Below, one piece after another: positions 13,490 through 26,632 of a stretch of 64,000 nucleotides of DNA (position 1 is its first letter; each line of letters opens with the position of its first letter). The notes below the pieces were generated by a model. That model was not told the DNA's origin. It did not search any database and saw only the letters and a list, made by a program, of their open reading frames with translations. This DNA is from Strix aluco (lineage: Eukaryota; Chordata; Aves; Strigiformes; Strigidae), in the NCBI RefSeq assembly GCF_031877795.1, contig NC_133932.1, positions 21,144,180 to 21,208,179 of the forward strand. The letters are read 5' to 3'. The translations under genes and the position numbers were made by a program.

Positions 13490-14559
13490 AGTTATGCTAC
13501 TCCTTATTTAAAAAAGGTAAAAAATGAGAAAATGTTTAATAATAAAGCATGTCTTTGCTATGGCAAACTTAAAAAGTCGGATCCTTATTGAGAGCGAAAT
13601 GAATTTGGTGAAACTATGCAAATAATTTTACAATCATTTATGTCCTTTGATGATCTGACCAAAAGCTGTTATGGAGTATAACATGCTGCTGTAATCTCTT
13701 GCACTGTCTGGAATAAATACTTTTGTCACGATAGAATACATTGACAGTTTCATGTGCAAGAGATCATATGTATATGGAGTAAATAATCCTGAGATACAAC
13801 AGTGGTTTTAATTCTCAACTCAAAAATACATGCAGTGAAGAGTAAGTTTTACAGAATGGTTCCCTCCCCCTCTCCCTGCAAGGACTTCATTATATATAGA
13901 CAAGCCTGATAATAGTCATTGAAACATTATTGTTCTTAAGCAGAAATCTGATTTTTTTTTTTTTGTGAGTGGACATGAAATTAATAATCTGTTAATGTCT
14001 GTTTCGTTTCCCTACTATGCCTTCCACCTTGGTCAGTGGCTTAGCTGCTAAAATTAGCCGTGAATGGAAAAAGAGAGCAGAAACCAAAGGTAAATCTAAA
14101 TATGTAAATGTATTTCAAAAGTGATATCCTTGACGTCAAATCTTTAAAAGAACCTCACTCTGTCTTCATATAGTGCTGTTGCCCATCATCCTGTCTAAGC
14201 CTATTACTGTTTCTACTTGCTGCCAGCATATTCATTAGCTATTTAATCTTTTAATTCCCATGTGAGGACTTATAGAGAAATTATGTTTGCCTGTAAGTAT
14301 GTATGTACAGGTGGATTATATGCCCATGCGAAACAAGTTTTATTTCTCTTCCTCCTTGTGTTCTTGCTGTAGTTCTATCCCTGCATCTTTACAAATGGCA
14401 CCATGGTGCCTACTACCTAACCACATTCTGATGCTGAGTCTTGTCACTGGACAAACAGATGTGCTGTCTGGAGAAAAGTTTCTTCCTTCTGAGGCTTGGT
14501 CAGCTATTCTGGGAAGGCCCCCCTCCCCAAGAAATCATTCTCTCCATCCTAGATACCCT

Positions 14560-15115
14560 GTTGTCTGATGGACACTGTCAGTCTGGAAGTTCTTGTCAAG
14601 ACGTGTCCTCAGTTGGCAGGAAGCTGTGGGCCTGGGCAATATACTCAGTGCTGGGAGTGTGGGGAAAACAGCAGTGTGTGCAGAACTTTAAGGCAGAAGG
14701 GCACAGTCAATGCTGTCTCCTGTGAGCTGGCACCAGAGCTGCAGCATTATCAGATGCAATTTCAGGAATCTGTTTCTGTCTTTGAAAGACTGGTCCTATG
14801 GAGTATTGTGAGCCACCACTCCCAGTGGTCAGTAGCTAACCAGTTTGTGGTGGGCAAGTGTATTGTGGGAGAAGTCTGATCAAAATCTCCAAAGACACCC
14901 ACAAGTCCACTGTGTTCAGATAGTGTGAGGGAAGTGCTGACTAGACATTTACTTCTCATGGTTTCCTGAGTTGTGTAGGATTTTCTGAAATTGTCCACAG
15001 TTGTGTTATGGCTAGCTCAGAGCACCTATGATAATGTAAGCATCAAGGGCTACCATGTGAGATTGTCCTGCAACCCGTGATATACCAGTAAGGCAAGGTC
15101 ATGGGTATCTTAGGA
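14560..15115 (+). mobile_element. PIF/Harbinger transposase fossil
   Basis: Translated pieces on the + strand resemble the PIF/Harbinger (DDE) nuclease in the right order. From 14721 one frame reads CELAPELQHYQMQ, then FERLVLWSI, then SVANQFVVGKCIVGEV. This resembles the family's LAP.LQ..DT.MR...P...RVA..LW block followed by SVANQFGVGKSTVG. Further on, at 15027-15053 in the same frame, YDNVSIKGY parallels EYINRKGYFSM. From 15062, one frame over, IVLQPVIYQ parallels MVLQALVDH. Between these blocks are several in-frame stops, at least one frameshift and a short gap, so it is dead. The region coding the last catalytic acidic residue was not found. Terminal inverted repeats and a 3-bp target duplication, expected for the family, were not identified, so the ends are approximate. 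Family memory, not a database search, supports the call. Confidence 0.6.
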
Positions 15116-15121
15116 AGATAA

Positions 15122-15198
15122 GAAAATTCTCTAATGGCCACAGCCATTAGAGAATTCTCTAAAGGCCTTTTTCAGTCTTTGGACTGAAAAGGGCCTTC
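15122..15198. repeat. Two back-to-back small hairpins
   Basis: First inverted repeat: 15122-15138 pairs with 15143-15159 (17 bp, one mismatch, 4-base loop). Second: 15161-15177 pairs with 15182-15198 (17 bp, two mismatches, 4-base loop). They are separated by a single base and sit just beyond the last recognisable Harbinger coding block. The arms of the two hairpins are unrelated to each other. Confidence 0.85.
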
Positions 15199-17259
15199 TG
15201 CATCTGCATTTCAAGTAGGGACAGGATCACTTGCATCATTTGGGTGCTCAGAGAGTTGTTGGAGATGCCACATAACTTCTGGCCCACTGGGTTTGTGAGT
15301 CTGTGCATAGACAGTGACTTATGCTCTTATGGCAAATTAAATGGGCTTTCTTGTATGTCATTCTGAAATGCAATCAGATTGTGGCTGCCGGTCTGTGAGA
15401 CATGATGTCTATGACAATGTGTCAACAGCCTGAATGGATGGCTGGATGTGAATGTTCCTTTACCGGCTAAGCTCTTCACACCTTTCTCCCATGCAAAGAT
15501 TGAAACCATCTATTTGGAAAGTGAATGTGCCCTGCCAGCCTCATGATGGCCCATTCCATTACCCCAAATTCCTGCTACTTCATTACAAAGAAAACACCTG
15601 CTTGGCAGGGAGCAAAGGCCAAAAATGTGTTTGTGAGAAACTGATCAGCAAAACTATTCAAAGGAAAAGAAAACTCTATTTCCTGCAAGAGCCAACATGA
15701 TTCATAATGTGTGTGGAAATGAACAGAGGTGGGGCACAGGAGGTAATGGGATGAGTGAAGAGAGACAGTGAAGTGGTGTGTGAAGCAAATGGCCAAAACA
15801 CAAACATTTCCATGTGCTACCATGGTCCATCAGAGGCCAACTGTAATGACCTAGGTGCCATCTGACTTTTTACATAGCATAAGTACTACTTTGGGATGTC
15901 ATATGAGTACTCAGTAGTTCGAGAGCAGTTTATTGCACCATACAAGCTGTGAACATGCTGGAAGACTTTATGGTTGTATGGACTGCTCATTAATTCACAC
16001 TTTTTTTGCCCCGTTAACCAGTGGAGCATGTTACGTGTGCACCTGGAGCACATCACCACCAGCAATCTAGTTGTTGTGCACCATTCAACTGTCTGAACCC
16101 ATGTGCAGTTAGCAGTGAAGGTCGGAGGATTTGCTTCAAGTGCCCTTCTGCTCCACACTAAAACAGTAATGAAGCCCCACTCTGAAAAACTGTCTTCCAG
16201 GATGTATTATACATGCTGTATCAATCAAAAAAAATCCACCGTTAAAAGTCTCTTAAGGTCAACTCTTTGTGTTTGAGCAGATATTCAATTCCCCAGCTCT
16301 GTGTTGGGGTGTTGTGGCCCCACTGTACTCTGCACACACTACCCTGAACTGAGTACAGCGTGGTTCACTGCTAAGACTATTCAGGTAGTTAACGTTGCTG
16401 GTGTTACATTAAGCATATCAGATAATACTTTAGACCACAAACTTCCATTAAATGATGTCCATTTTAAATTGGCCAACAGATGGCACTATCAGTCTCCTTT
16501 TCTCTTGTGCCTTAGAAACAAATCTTAAGCAAACTTGTCCAGATCTCTCTGCTGCTAAATTCAGTAATTTCTTTCTAATTAATATTTCATTTAAATTCCT
16601 AATAGCGCTTAAAATCTGTGCATGCCTACATGTGCACTGAAACAAATTATAAGGATACATATTCATAAATTTAACCTATAATGTTCCTGCTAGTGTATTA
16701 AATGACTCTCAATTTTCAAGGGGTTTATAATTCAATCCTCAATTTGAATAATTTGAGTAGAAAAGGCATTGCATGTGATCCTCTCAGTTTAAGAGATGCA
16801 TACAATAGTGGAGAGGTAAAAGGCAGTTTGAAAATTAATGAAACAAGCTAAATTGCATAAAAAGTATACTGTACTAATTTCTGGAAACTCTACCTTTCTC
16901 TTTTTTCAAATCTATAGTAAGTTTTGATTGTATTCTGTAACTTTAAAATGTATCTTCAGGATGCATAGAAAACACCATCAACTGACAGAAATGATGACTT
17001 ATAGCAGCTGTGTTCTCCTATATTATCTGAAATGCTACTGGGATTTTCAGAACGAGACATTACTGAGAAAGTGTCATCAATTAGACCTACCTGGACACAG
17101 AAAAAAAAATAAAGTCACAAGGAAAGAAAGCGCAATGTAGTGTTTAAAGGAACCGTTATCTGGTTTTGAAGGGATAGGTGCTGTGCAGCATAGGCATCTA
17201 GCTTTGATTAGCTATCATGTAAAACAGAGACTGCTGAGGCTACGCTGTGTGTGCTACTA
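15199..17259. other. Possible tail of the Harbinger fossil, then non-coding DNA
   Basis: From 15199 to about 16160 the base composition stays more balanced than the AT-rich surroundings, and frames on both strands stay open for 60-90 codons. This could be the decayed remainder of the transposon, but no family motif was recognised. From about 16200 to 17259 the DNA is plain AT-rich flank with no gene. Confidence 0.35.
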
Positions 17260-17610
17260 CCCTTGCAATGAAGGGGTTTTTCTTATGTTTAAATGGAATT
17301 GCCTGTATTGCAATTTGTGCCAATTGTCCCTTGCCCTGTCACCAGGCACCACTGAGATGTGTCTGCCTCCATCATCTCAATCCCTTTCCCCTCTTCATTA
17401 ATACATATTGATAAGTTCCCCCTTGAGCCTTCTGCAGGCTGAACAGTTCCAAGTCTCTCAGCTTCTCCTCATATGAGAGATGCTCCAGTCCCTTAGTCAT
17501 CTTTGTGGCCTTTTGCTGGACTTGCTCCAGTATGTGGGGAGCACAGTGGTGGACACAGTGCTCCTGATATACCCTCACCAGAGCTGAGGGGAACCATCAT
17601 CTCCCTGTGT
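17260..17610 (-). mobile_element. CR1 LINE fragment, reverse orientation
   Basis: Read on the minus strand, the 17372-17578 interval encodes EQVQQKATKMTKGLEHLSYE, then EKLRDLELFSLQKAQ. This is the well-known C-terminal part of CR1 ORF2 ([33 protein letters not shown]). The 3' part at about 17260-17370 no longer gives a clean frame. The copy is 5'-truncated, lacks the reverse-transcriptase core, and its decay suggests an old insertion. It shares the KGLEHLSYEE core with the copy at 26.2 kb but has diverged clearly from it. Confidence 0.88.
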
Positions 17611-20600
17611 TCACAGATGGCACACCACTTTTCTTATGCAGTAGTCCCAGCTACCTTGATAAGATGATGTCACTTTAGGAAGATATAAAGGTTGCTTCTG
17701 AGTTTTAATATTTATTATTTTATACTGAAAGCTGGTAACTGCTCTTAGTATATAGCCTGTTTTCTGAAAGGCCAGCCATGGTGTAAAGATGTTTGTCAGC
17801 CTGAATACTTCGGACAGCCCTAGGTCAGCTTCTCCACAGCTGGATGATCAGTATGTAACTTGTGCAAAGCATCTCTAAAATACGACTGCTCTGAATTGCT
17901 TGGTTTCACCAGTTGTTGAGTGATTTTGCATAAATGTATGTGACTAAATAAAATGTGAGTAAGGTTTGGAACCAGGTTCTATTTTCTAATAAGAGAATAG
18001 CAGTGTTCTTCCAATTCCTTGTGGTGACCAAGTACAAACATATGCTTAACTTAGCAGAGTTTGTCTTGGTGCTCTGCGTGAGTGTGCAAGAAGGCAAACG
18101 TAGGGTCTAGTAGAGAATGTAAAATGAGCTTCCTCTATACTCAAGGCTTTTTTTTTTTTTTCCTCCTAGAGGTATTTTTATCACCACAGGTATTTCAATT
18201 ATGTTTTAATTAAGCTGTATGATTATAGGTGCTTGTCAACAGAGGACATCTATCTGGGTAATTAGAATGATAGTGTAAGGGATAATTACAGAATATGAAA
18301 AGTAGCTAAAAATGAGTCTGTTGAGGTGCAGTTAAGTCCTGCACAGCCTCTCTGCTTTCCTTGCCCCACCTCACTGGGTGCTTAAGTCACTGGCTCGATG
18401 TCCTCTTGCACTATATCACTTTAAACTGGATTAGAGAACTATTTAATATGAAAACTTAATAAGATGTAAATCCAGCAGGGATGTGAATGGAGGGAAAGCA
18501 ACTGACACACCATCCAAAGCCTCTCCTGTGTCATAATACAGTGTGTTCCATGACAGACAGAAATCCTTCTTCAGCAGATGCGAAATAAATGTACTGTTCC
18601 ACAATAAATCCTGTTTAGACATCCCCAAGGCCCGTGTCAGCATGCTACTTAAGCACATGCTCAAATCCAGTCAGATTTCATGAAGTGCTTAAGCTCTAGT
18701 CAGGTTTCACTACATGCAAGGGAAGATTGCAAAATCAGAACCTGTTAATAAATAACTGCTTTATTAAATTAGGATTTGTTATCCCTTTTTCATCAATGTT
18801 TTTCTTAGGTAGGATTTAATTTATAAATATAGATTTTTTTTTTTTTGATTGGCTTTAAGCTGCGAAAATCAGCACTAATATATTATTCTCCAGTTTAGAT
18901 CTGATTTCAAAGTCACAATGGAAGTTAATGGAATTTTTCCTTGAAGTCAATAGAGAGCAGCATCAGGCCTTCGCATTCTTAAGAGTTTTCCAGGAAAGCC
19001 TTAGATTTCCTTCAGCACACTCATCTTTATGTTTTACAGTCCCTGAGAACACCTATGAAGAAGTCCAAAAGGAGTGAATGTGAATCCAAATATTTTATGC
19101 AGAATTCTGAAATCCAACACTTCTTAATTATGCTATTTGTGAATAAAAACCTAAGGGTTAGAGTGAAAGCTTCAGAAAAAGAAACACTATTTCTAAATTC
19201 TAAAGAAACCCCCCACCCTATGCAGCTTCCAACAGTTTGTAGATTTTTTAGGTGTCCTTGCTTTTTATGTCATAGTAATTTTCTTTAACCTGACTTTTTG
19301 AAAAGGGAAGAGGCCAGCAGTTCTCTCGTATGCACTCATTTATTATTTGAGAATATGGTAGGAGGAAAAAAAAGTGCAGCTGTTCCTTTTCCTCTAAATC
19401 TAAAGGAAAGTTTCTGAGCTAAGGACTTGTAACCTCAGGAAGGCAGTGGTAGCTTTCTGTTTAGCTTTGCTGGGCCTTGAGTGAACTTAATCTTCTGTTG
19501 ATTTATGGTGAGTAGGGATAATTCTATAAGATACAAAGTACTGTATCTTAATTTGTGTGCTGGAACCTCACTATAAATTTGTTGTCCAAGATGTTTCCCT
19601 TTCATAATTAAATTGCAGTAGCTAGTTTTATTGCTGTTCCCAGGGATAAATCTTTGATCTGGGAGCTTTCACACTCTATATCTCTATTGCTCACCTTTTT
19701 ATTACAGGTAAGGGATTAGTTTTTACTATCTTCCTGACGGTCTTGACAGAAACTTAACTTATATTGGTCTGTGCCTTCTAATTTATTCATTGACTGGAGA
19801 AACCTTGTATTAATAAGCTTTATACATATTGCTCCACACTGTTATGTTCTTTGGAGCTTATGTGCACGTATTTTCCAATTTCCTATAGAATTTTTAACCT
19901 CATTGGTTTCTGTTCTTTAGGACATCTATCGTGCTGTCTTCAGGCAGCATGCATAACTGCTAATGCTATTAAAGGAATTTATGTAACCTCTTGCAACCAA
20001 AAATTCTGGAAAGCAGAAGATCAAGCTTGTGCTCAGTTATAGCAGCAAACCCAAAAAATTCCCTTGTGGAATTACTGTCTAGTACATATGGTGTTTTCTT
20101 GGAAGGCAGAGAGAACAACAATAAACTCGTAATTGCCATTCAGTATAGAGCTTTTCTAGAGAAGAACTTGAATAGCTGAAACATTTGTGAAAATGCAACT
20201 GATAGCCTTGTCTGTAAAAATAAAGTGAGACTCCAGATACGAGAATTAGAACAGAGAACTAAAGCAATACACAAGAATTATAAACAGCATAAAATGTAAT
20301 TGCAACATTTAATATTTATGCTGTAATGTCGTAAACATCAGCCAATGGTGCCTTCAGCAGAGAGTAAACTGCCTTGCTTCGCCAGTGGGATGGGCATGTG
20401 TAGTAATCACTCCAGTTGTTTCTTTTGCACAGCTGTCCCAAGATCTCTCTTGGCAAAGAGGATGCTCTTCGCTACCTTTTCATGTCTCTTTTCCCCTTTT
20501 GGGATTTGTCATAATTTTACCCAGGATTTATGTTAATTGGGGAGCCAAGATGTTGCCACGGCAATCTCAGTTGCTTAGTTTATAGCTTTTTGATATATGA

Positions 20601-23600
20601 GCGCCATTCATCGTAGCACTGCTTCTGAAAATTTTACGAGGTGTGTTAGCACATTGCATCACGTTACTATCTTTCTGCTTTTACAGGGGAAAAAAAAAAA
20701 GAAGGAAAGCTGATTTCTCCCCCACACCTTAGATTATGTATACAAAGGTCAGAGTGAAAGCTGTTTTATACTTTGAACTCTGCCACTGTCTGCATTAAAA
20801 TATGTTCAAGTGTATTTCTTTGTTGGGTTGGATTATATTTATGAAGCTGGATATGCTCCCTCTGGTGGCTAATTTATCACTTAGCATCTTTTACATATTT
20901 AAAAACTGGTCTCTGTGTAGTCTGGAGGATAAAATACTGGCAAGCACCAAGTGTTGGTTCAAATGCTGTTGGAAATGTAGCAATGTTTTTCTGTTTACAT
21001 TCAGCAAAGAGTGATTAGTGGGTATTAATAGGAGTGGTTTGTCAAGCGTGCACAGACTATTATAAATTTATCTGCACATCTCAAACATGATCTTTGACCC
21101 CCGAAAAATTAGTTTGGCCATCTCTTGACAGAGGTTGCTAACATTGCTGAAGTTCAGGAAAGCTGTAGGATATGCTAAATTCAAAGACCATCTTGCCCAG
21201 CCTAAAGATGTTGTATTATGTACATTTTATCATCTTTTAGCAAAAAGGAAGTACTATATGTTATGTTGTGAAAGAAAGGGAGAAGCTGCTGCATATCTTT
21301 TTATTTGGAATATCTTTGATCACATCTTGTGATGGGGGAAAAAAAAAAGTGTTTCTAGAAGAAAAAAAAAACACCTAGCTTTCAGCAATAAGGGCTCTTA
21401 ACATTAGAGAGCTTTGGAGCTGGGGGTCCCTGCCAGGCAAGCCATTTTTACCAGCTGACTGCCTACAACAGTGACTGGGCATTTAGCAATATATAAGGCT
21501 TGCAAGGAGATTTTTCAGTCTTTTGAAGTGGCCATAGCATTTTTCTTTCCCCATTCCAAACAGTTGGATTCAAGGTAATTAATATATTAGCTCTGTAACT
21601 TTAAAAAGGAATTGTAACAGCTTGGAGAACTCATATAGGAGGAATATTTTCAAGGACATTCGAGTTACTTTGAAAGAAGCCTTAATTTTGTATGCAAATG
21701 CAGGTGTTTTGGAAGCAGTTTCAAAGGTCAGTTTTCTCTAATAAGTGATATAAACACAATATTTGATGTCCAGCCTTTGTAACCAGTTCAGACTTCCACT
21801 TGTGATTTGATTGTGATGCTGTTAAAATGTTGATGGTGTTACCTTGTACTCGCTCGCTCTTTGTGGAAGCATTTATAAAACCAAGTGTTTAAAAAAAACT
21901 ATAAACATTCTTTTTGGCTTTGACAACTTGCATAAGTTTTATGATTTGGATGTTTTCCCAAAAAGCTCAACTACTGGAATCAATAAATTGCGCTGAGAAC
22001 ATTGGCTTTCATTAAAATTAAATACCGTAAGAAAGTCTGCAGTCTGCCTTTGCAGAGGAATTCTTTAAATATTGAACTGATTGTAGGCTGTTGATTCAAA
22101 AGCAAAAAGCCAAAGCATCACAAATTTCATGACACTGAAACTTGTCTAAGAGTTTTGGAAGCCAGGTTGTTGTTTTTCCTTGAATTTCAAAATAGTGAGA
22201 TTTGGAACAACTAAACAACATCTGCTGAAAATAAAAATGTGTTATGATTGTAGTGAGAAGAAAAGAAATGCTCCAGAAACTGCTCCAGCTAGTTCAGAAA
22301 CACTTGTTGACCAAAGAATTAATTTCTTTTCTGTTTTCTATGCAATTTCATGCATTTGCTTTCAGTCTTTATGAATGTATTTTTCCTTTATCTGTCAAGC
22401 AATTGATAGTATTCCAAAATGAGGCTTTTCATGTGTTCAGTACTGCTAACTACAGCCATTCAAAAATTAGATCTTGCTCCTGTCTTTCCTGAGGGAAATC
22501 GGTCACTTGGTCATAGTATCATGATTTGAGAAACTAAAGAAATCTATTACTCTTTAAAAGATAGTTTATTTTCTTTGCATTTCTCAGTGAGAGAAACTTC
22601 TGTTTCATACTGCAAGAAACCCAAAGTTCTTATGGTGGCTTCTGGTTCAAACAGTTAAGTATTAAGAAGTAATTCCAATCTTGTTAGATTTATTTAAAAA
22701 GTCATGCCAGCTAGCAGTGATGTGCAGTTACAGTCTGTGGGCAGGTTTCCTCATTGACCTGGGACAGCAGAATAAACTTTAACATCTTTTTTTTTTTTTT
22801 TGTACATAACATTGTTAGCCTGATGCAACCTCTGTAATCCAAATGGTCATATACACCATCGTGTCTGAGGCTTCCACATCAGGTTTTTAGTCTGTTGGCT
22901 GATGTTAACAAATTTTGACAAAATGTCAGATGTTTGAGATCTATTTACATTTCAAGCTTAGCTGAACCTCAGCAAAATGGTGGGCTGTCCCTGAAGAGAA
23001 CAGCCAGTGCATTGCTGCTTCCTTCCTTATGTTGCTCTAGCAGTCCTGTGGCTGTGTGGTCACCAGATCCACTTGCTGATCTAGGTGAAAATGAATAATT
23101 TCTAGGTCAGGCCAACTCACAGGTGGATAACCAAGCCAACCATGTCGCCACAAGGTTGCTGTCACTGGTCAGATGGCGATAGCAAGCAAGTAATGCGGGT
23201 TGTTGGGGAGAGTGGAAGGGAGGAGGACAGAGAGTTTGGGATTGCCTAGTTCATTAGCAGCTGGTTGTTAGATTGAGCCACAAATCTTTAGAGTCAGGCC
23301 TCTTTGGTTCTGATTTACACATAGATCTACTTTTTTTTTTTTCTTCAGAGCTTTATGCACCATAGTAAGAGCAAGATTAAGAGAAGGCTGGGGAAGCATC
23401 TCCAAGTGCAAACTTCCCCCTAGTGGACTATAATGAGGAGATTCATTTTTATTGTTCTTTTTTCTGTTATCTTCACATTCTCACATGGGACCAGCTCAGT
23501 GAGGCTCCTGTAGCAAAAGAATAAATTGCTCTGAACTGGTGGCCTGTTGTTGTGCTTCAAGAGGGAAGGACAGGATGGAAGAGGGATGAGGAGGGGAAAG

Positions 23601-26154
23601 CTATAAAAAAACCTGTGCCTCTGATTGTCTGAAATTTCCTTGAAGCATGCTGTAGGCAAAATAGAAGAAAAACATTTTCCTGTTGCTCAGTATTTAACTA
23701 TGGGCACAAAAGCAGCCTAATTTAATTAAACAGGTTAACACATTAATTCAGACTAACACTTGGTGATTTAAGCATTTAGCTCACTTTTCCAGAAGACTCT
23801 CAGAGCACTTGTGGAAATGGAGCAGTCTCTGTAGTCTCACAGATTTTAGAGAGACTTCAGGTTCAATTTTGTTTTAATAAATCTTTCGGCAAAAGAATAG
23901 CAGTAGAGTAGCAGAAGGATAGCCTTACAAGATGCCCTTCACTGATAACAGAGCATAAGTAGTCCTGACTTGCCTTATATAGGGACATTTGTAGTGATTT
24001 AAATTTCCTTGTCCTATAAAGAGTTCCAGATCTGCAGCCTTCATAAGAATGAATGTGTACTTCCACTGACTGAGTACTCCTGTGAAGGGAGACTTAAGGG
24101 GGTAAAAGTTTCTTATTACACAATTGTTCCTTATGTTTAGGTACCCAGAATCCATCTCAGAGCATTACCAGATGCTTCTTGGGATAAAAACAAGCTCAAA
24201 CTGATCCATTGTGGAAACTTCCCGCCTAGAAGAACATGCCTTTTCAGGGGCATGTTAGCTTTTTATAATGTTTTATATTCCTTCAATTTTTTTGTTTTTA
24301 AAAAAGCAAAAGCAAAAAAAATCCTAATAATTGAAGTGTTAGCATTCATGTAGGTCACTGAAGGAATCTTGCTGAGTCATTGGTATCTGTGGCATTTTGA
24401 ATTTGATGCTTTTATACTTGTTGTGGGAAATTTATATGTATTTTCATTCAGGTCCCCAAGCAAATATCTACCAGCCTTGCCCATGATACCTTTGTTGTTT
24501 TGCTTTTTTTAACTACATCTGAGCCTGCTGAGAGCAGCTGCCTAAAGGACATCTGTGAAGACCAAGATTATTTCACTTCTATTGATTTGTTGTAGTCGAA
24601 GATGAGCTTGATAGATTCAGTTCAGCCAGCAGATGTCTTTGCTTATGCGCTGCTGGTAAGTATCCACACTAAACTGCTCCACTGAGCAAATATTTCTATA
24701 CATTGGGACATTGATTGCTGTTAACAAGTGCCACATACAGCTCCTTCTGTTTCTTGTAATCTTGGTCAGAATCACCTGTACTCTTTTGTTCCCATGCTGC
24801 TTAACGCTGTTTCAAAACCTTCTTGGAGAATTTATTGTGCTCATGGATATTTGTGCATAATTTTTAAATGTATTTATGGCTATGTGATGCTTTTAAAGTA
24901 TTTGGAATTAATATCTGCTGTTTCTTAAATAGTGACTAACTCGAAAAACATTTTGATGTTGCACATCTAAGTGTTGCAAAGCAAATGAGAAATAGTTAAC
25001 ATGTGTTGTCTAAAAGACAAATAAAAAAAGATAATTTCAAAAATTCTTTTCTACTACTGCAGATGAGTAACACATGTTATGTATTTTCAAACCCCAGCAC
25101 TTCAGAAAAATAAGAGATCCCTGTCTTCTGAAAGTCACGTGCTTTGATTTAATGAATAAGCAGAATATGCAGCACAGATCAGTAAAAACCCAAGTGCAGA
25201 GAGAACATGCAAGGAGGTGAAATAATGTCTGTATAAGACTTGGATGTTTAGTAAGAACTAGATGCTGCACCAGGTAATTTATTGAGGCTCTTCCATACCC
25301 AATGTCTGAAAATAACAGACTGAGTTGAGTCCTTGCATAAAACATGGAAGTGTGCATGTGCAAAGTTACAGAGGGCCTTTTTATTTGGTCTAGACATGTG
25401 CTTATGTGTTTTACTGGATTTGGATTTGGGTTTGCGAAGGTTCAGAAATAACTGACTTTGTCTTTAATATGCTGTATGAGAAGACACGTATGAAGTCTAA
25501 AAGAACAAGAACATGACAAATATCTGAAAAAAGTTAAATAATTATTCTTAATAATTATGAATATATGCCTAAACCACTCTTCCACTGCTTCTAAGGCTTG
25601 TCAATTACTATTGAAGAGACATTTTTAAAGGGTATCCATTACAGTAAATGTTCTCATTTGACTTTGGATAGCCTTGTTGTCTGAAAGTACAGACTGTTCT
25701 CAGGTCCTGCTAGGAGGCAGAATTGGTTTGCCAAAGCTTAAGAAACTGGGGTCTTTTGCCTTCCAGACTTTGAGTAGCTCTCAGCAGGGACTAGGAAATG
25801 GAGACTTGTCACCATCATGAACTTCTCTATAACAAGGGCACAGATAAGGCAGGGTGTTCTCTGCTAAAATGGGAGGTACCTGAAGGATGCCTGGAGGATT
25901 TGCAGGCTCTGGATCACAAGTTAGTGTTATGATGGTCCACTGAAGGTTGTAAACTATGAACCCAATCAAATAAAAGGGAGGCAGATATGGTAATGGAAGT
26001 AACTGGGTCACTCTTGATTTCAGCATCTGTTATTCAGAAGTAATTCTTCCTCTAAAGCTGTTCATCCAAAATTATCATGATAAATTACCTTTTTTTTTAA
26101 ATCAAATTCCTTTTTGCATCATGTTTCATGCTCCTGTACTTTCTCCCAGTAAAA
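17611..26154. other. Non-coding flank, no gene seen
   Basis: AT-rich DNA with short A and T homopolymers, including a T15 at 22787-22801. No splice-bounded open frame, RNA gene or recognisable transposon was found. A G-richer stretch at about 22980-23270 has no recognised identity. Confidence 0.5.
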
Positions 26155-26632
26155 AAAGAGATGGAGCTGCTGAAGAGATTCCAGTAAAGGCCACTAAAAT
26201 GATTAAGGGACTGGAGCATCTCTCATATGAGGAAAGGCTGAGAGAGCTGGAGCTGTTCAGACTGAAGAAGAGAAGCCATGAGGGGATCTCACCCATGTTT
26301 TATACACTGATATTTATTAGCTGGAGGGAGGATGTAAAGAAGATGGAGCCAAGCTCTTTTCAGTGGTGCCCAGTGACAGAACAAGATGCAATGGGCTCAA
26401 ACTGAAACACCGGAGATTCCTTCTGAACATCAGGGGACATTTATTTACTGTGAGGCTGACCGAGCAGTGGCACAGGTTGTCCAGAGTGGTTGTGGAGTTT
26501 CTATTCTTGTTGACATTCAAAAGCCATCTGGACATGCTCCTAGGCAGCTGGGTCTAGGTGGCCCTGCTTGAGCAGGGGGCTTGGACCAGGTGAACTCCAG
26601 AGGTCCCTTCCAACCTTGACCATTCTGTGGTA
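26155..26632 (+). mobile_element. CR1 LINE fragment, ORF2 C-terminus and 3' UTR
   Basis: The + strand encodes VKATKMIKGLEHLSYEERLR, then ELELFRLKK. After a frame change it gives [20 protein letters not shown] and later [11 protein letters not shown], all in the order of the CR1 ORF2 C-terminus ([32 protein letters not shown]). It then runs into the CR1 3' end (GGTGAACTCCAGAGGTCCCT, TCCAACCTTGACCATTCTGTG). Compared with the 41-kb copy it has many substitutions and indels, including a degraded stretch at about 26280-26340, so it is an older insertion and cannot make a working protein. Confidence 0.93.

Larger units (their letters stand above)
2463..14559. other. Non-coding flank, simple repeats only
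   Basis: About 12 kb of AT-rich DNA with no supported gene. Contents noted: an AT run at 5360-5371 and an alternating TG/TA-rich patch at about 5416-5490; a 19-base tRNA-Gln-like start at 6702-6720 without the rest of a tRNA; and a C-rich tract at 13462-13489. The block at about 8160-8660 is less AT-rich, dense in homeobox/POU-like ATTA and ATGCA words, and could be a regulatory element, but only by its look. Confidence 0.5.
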
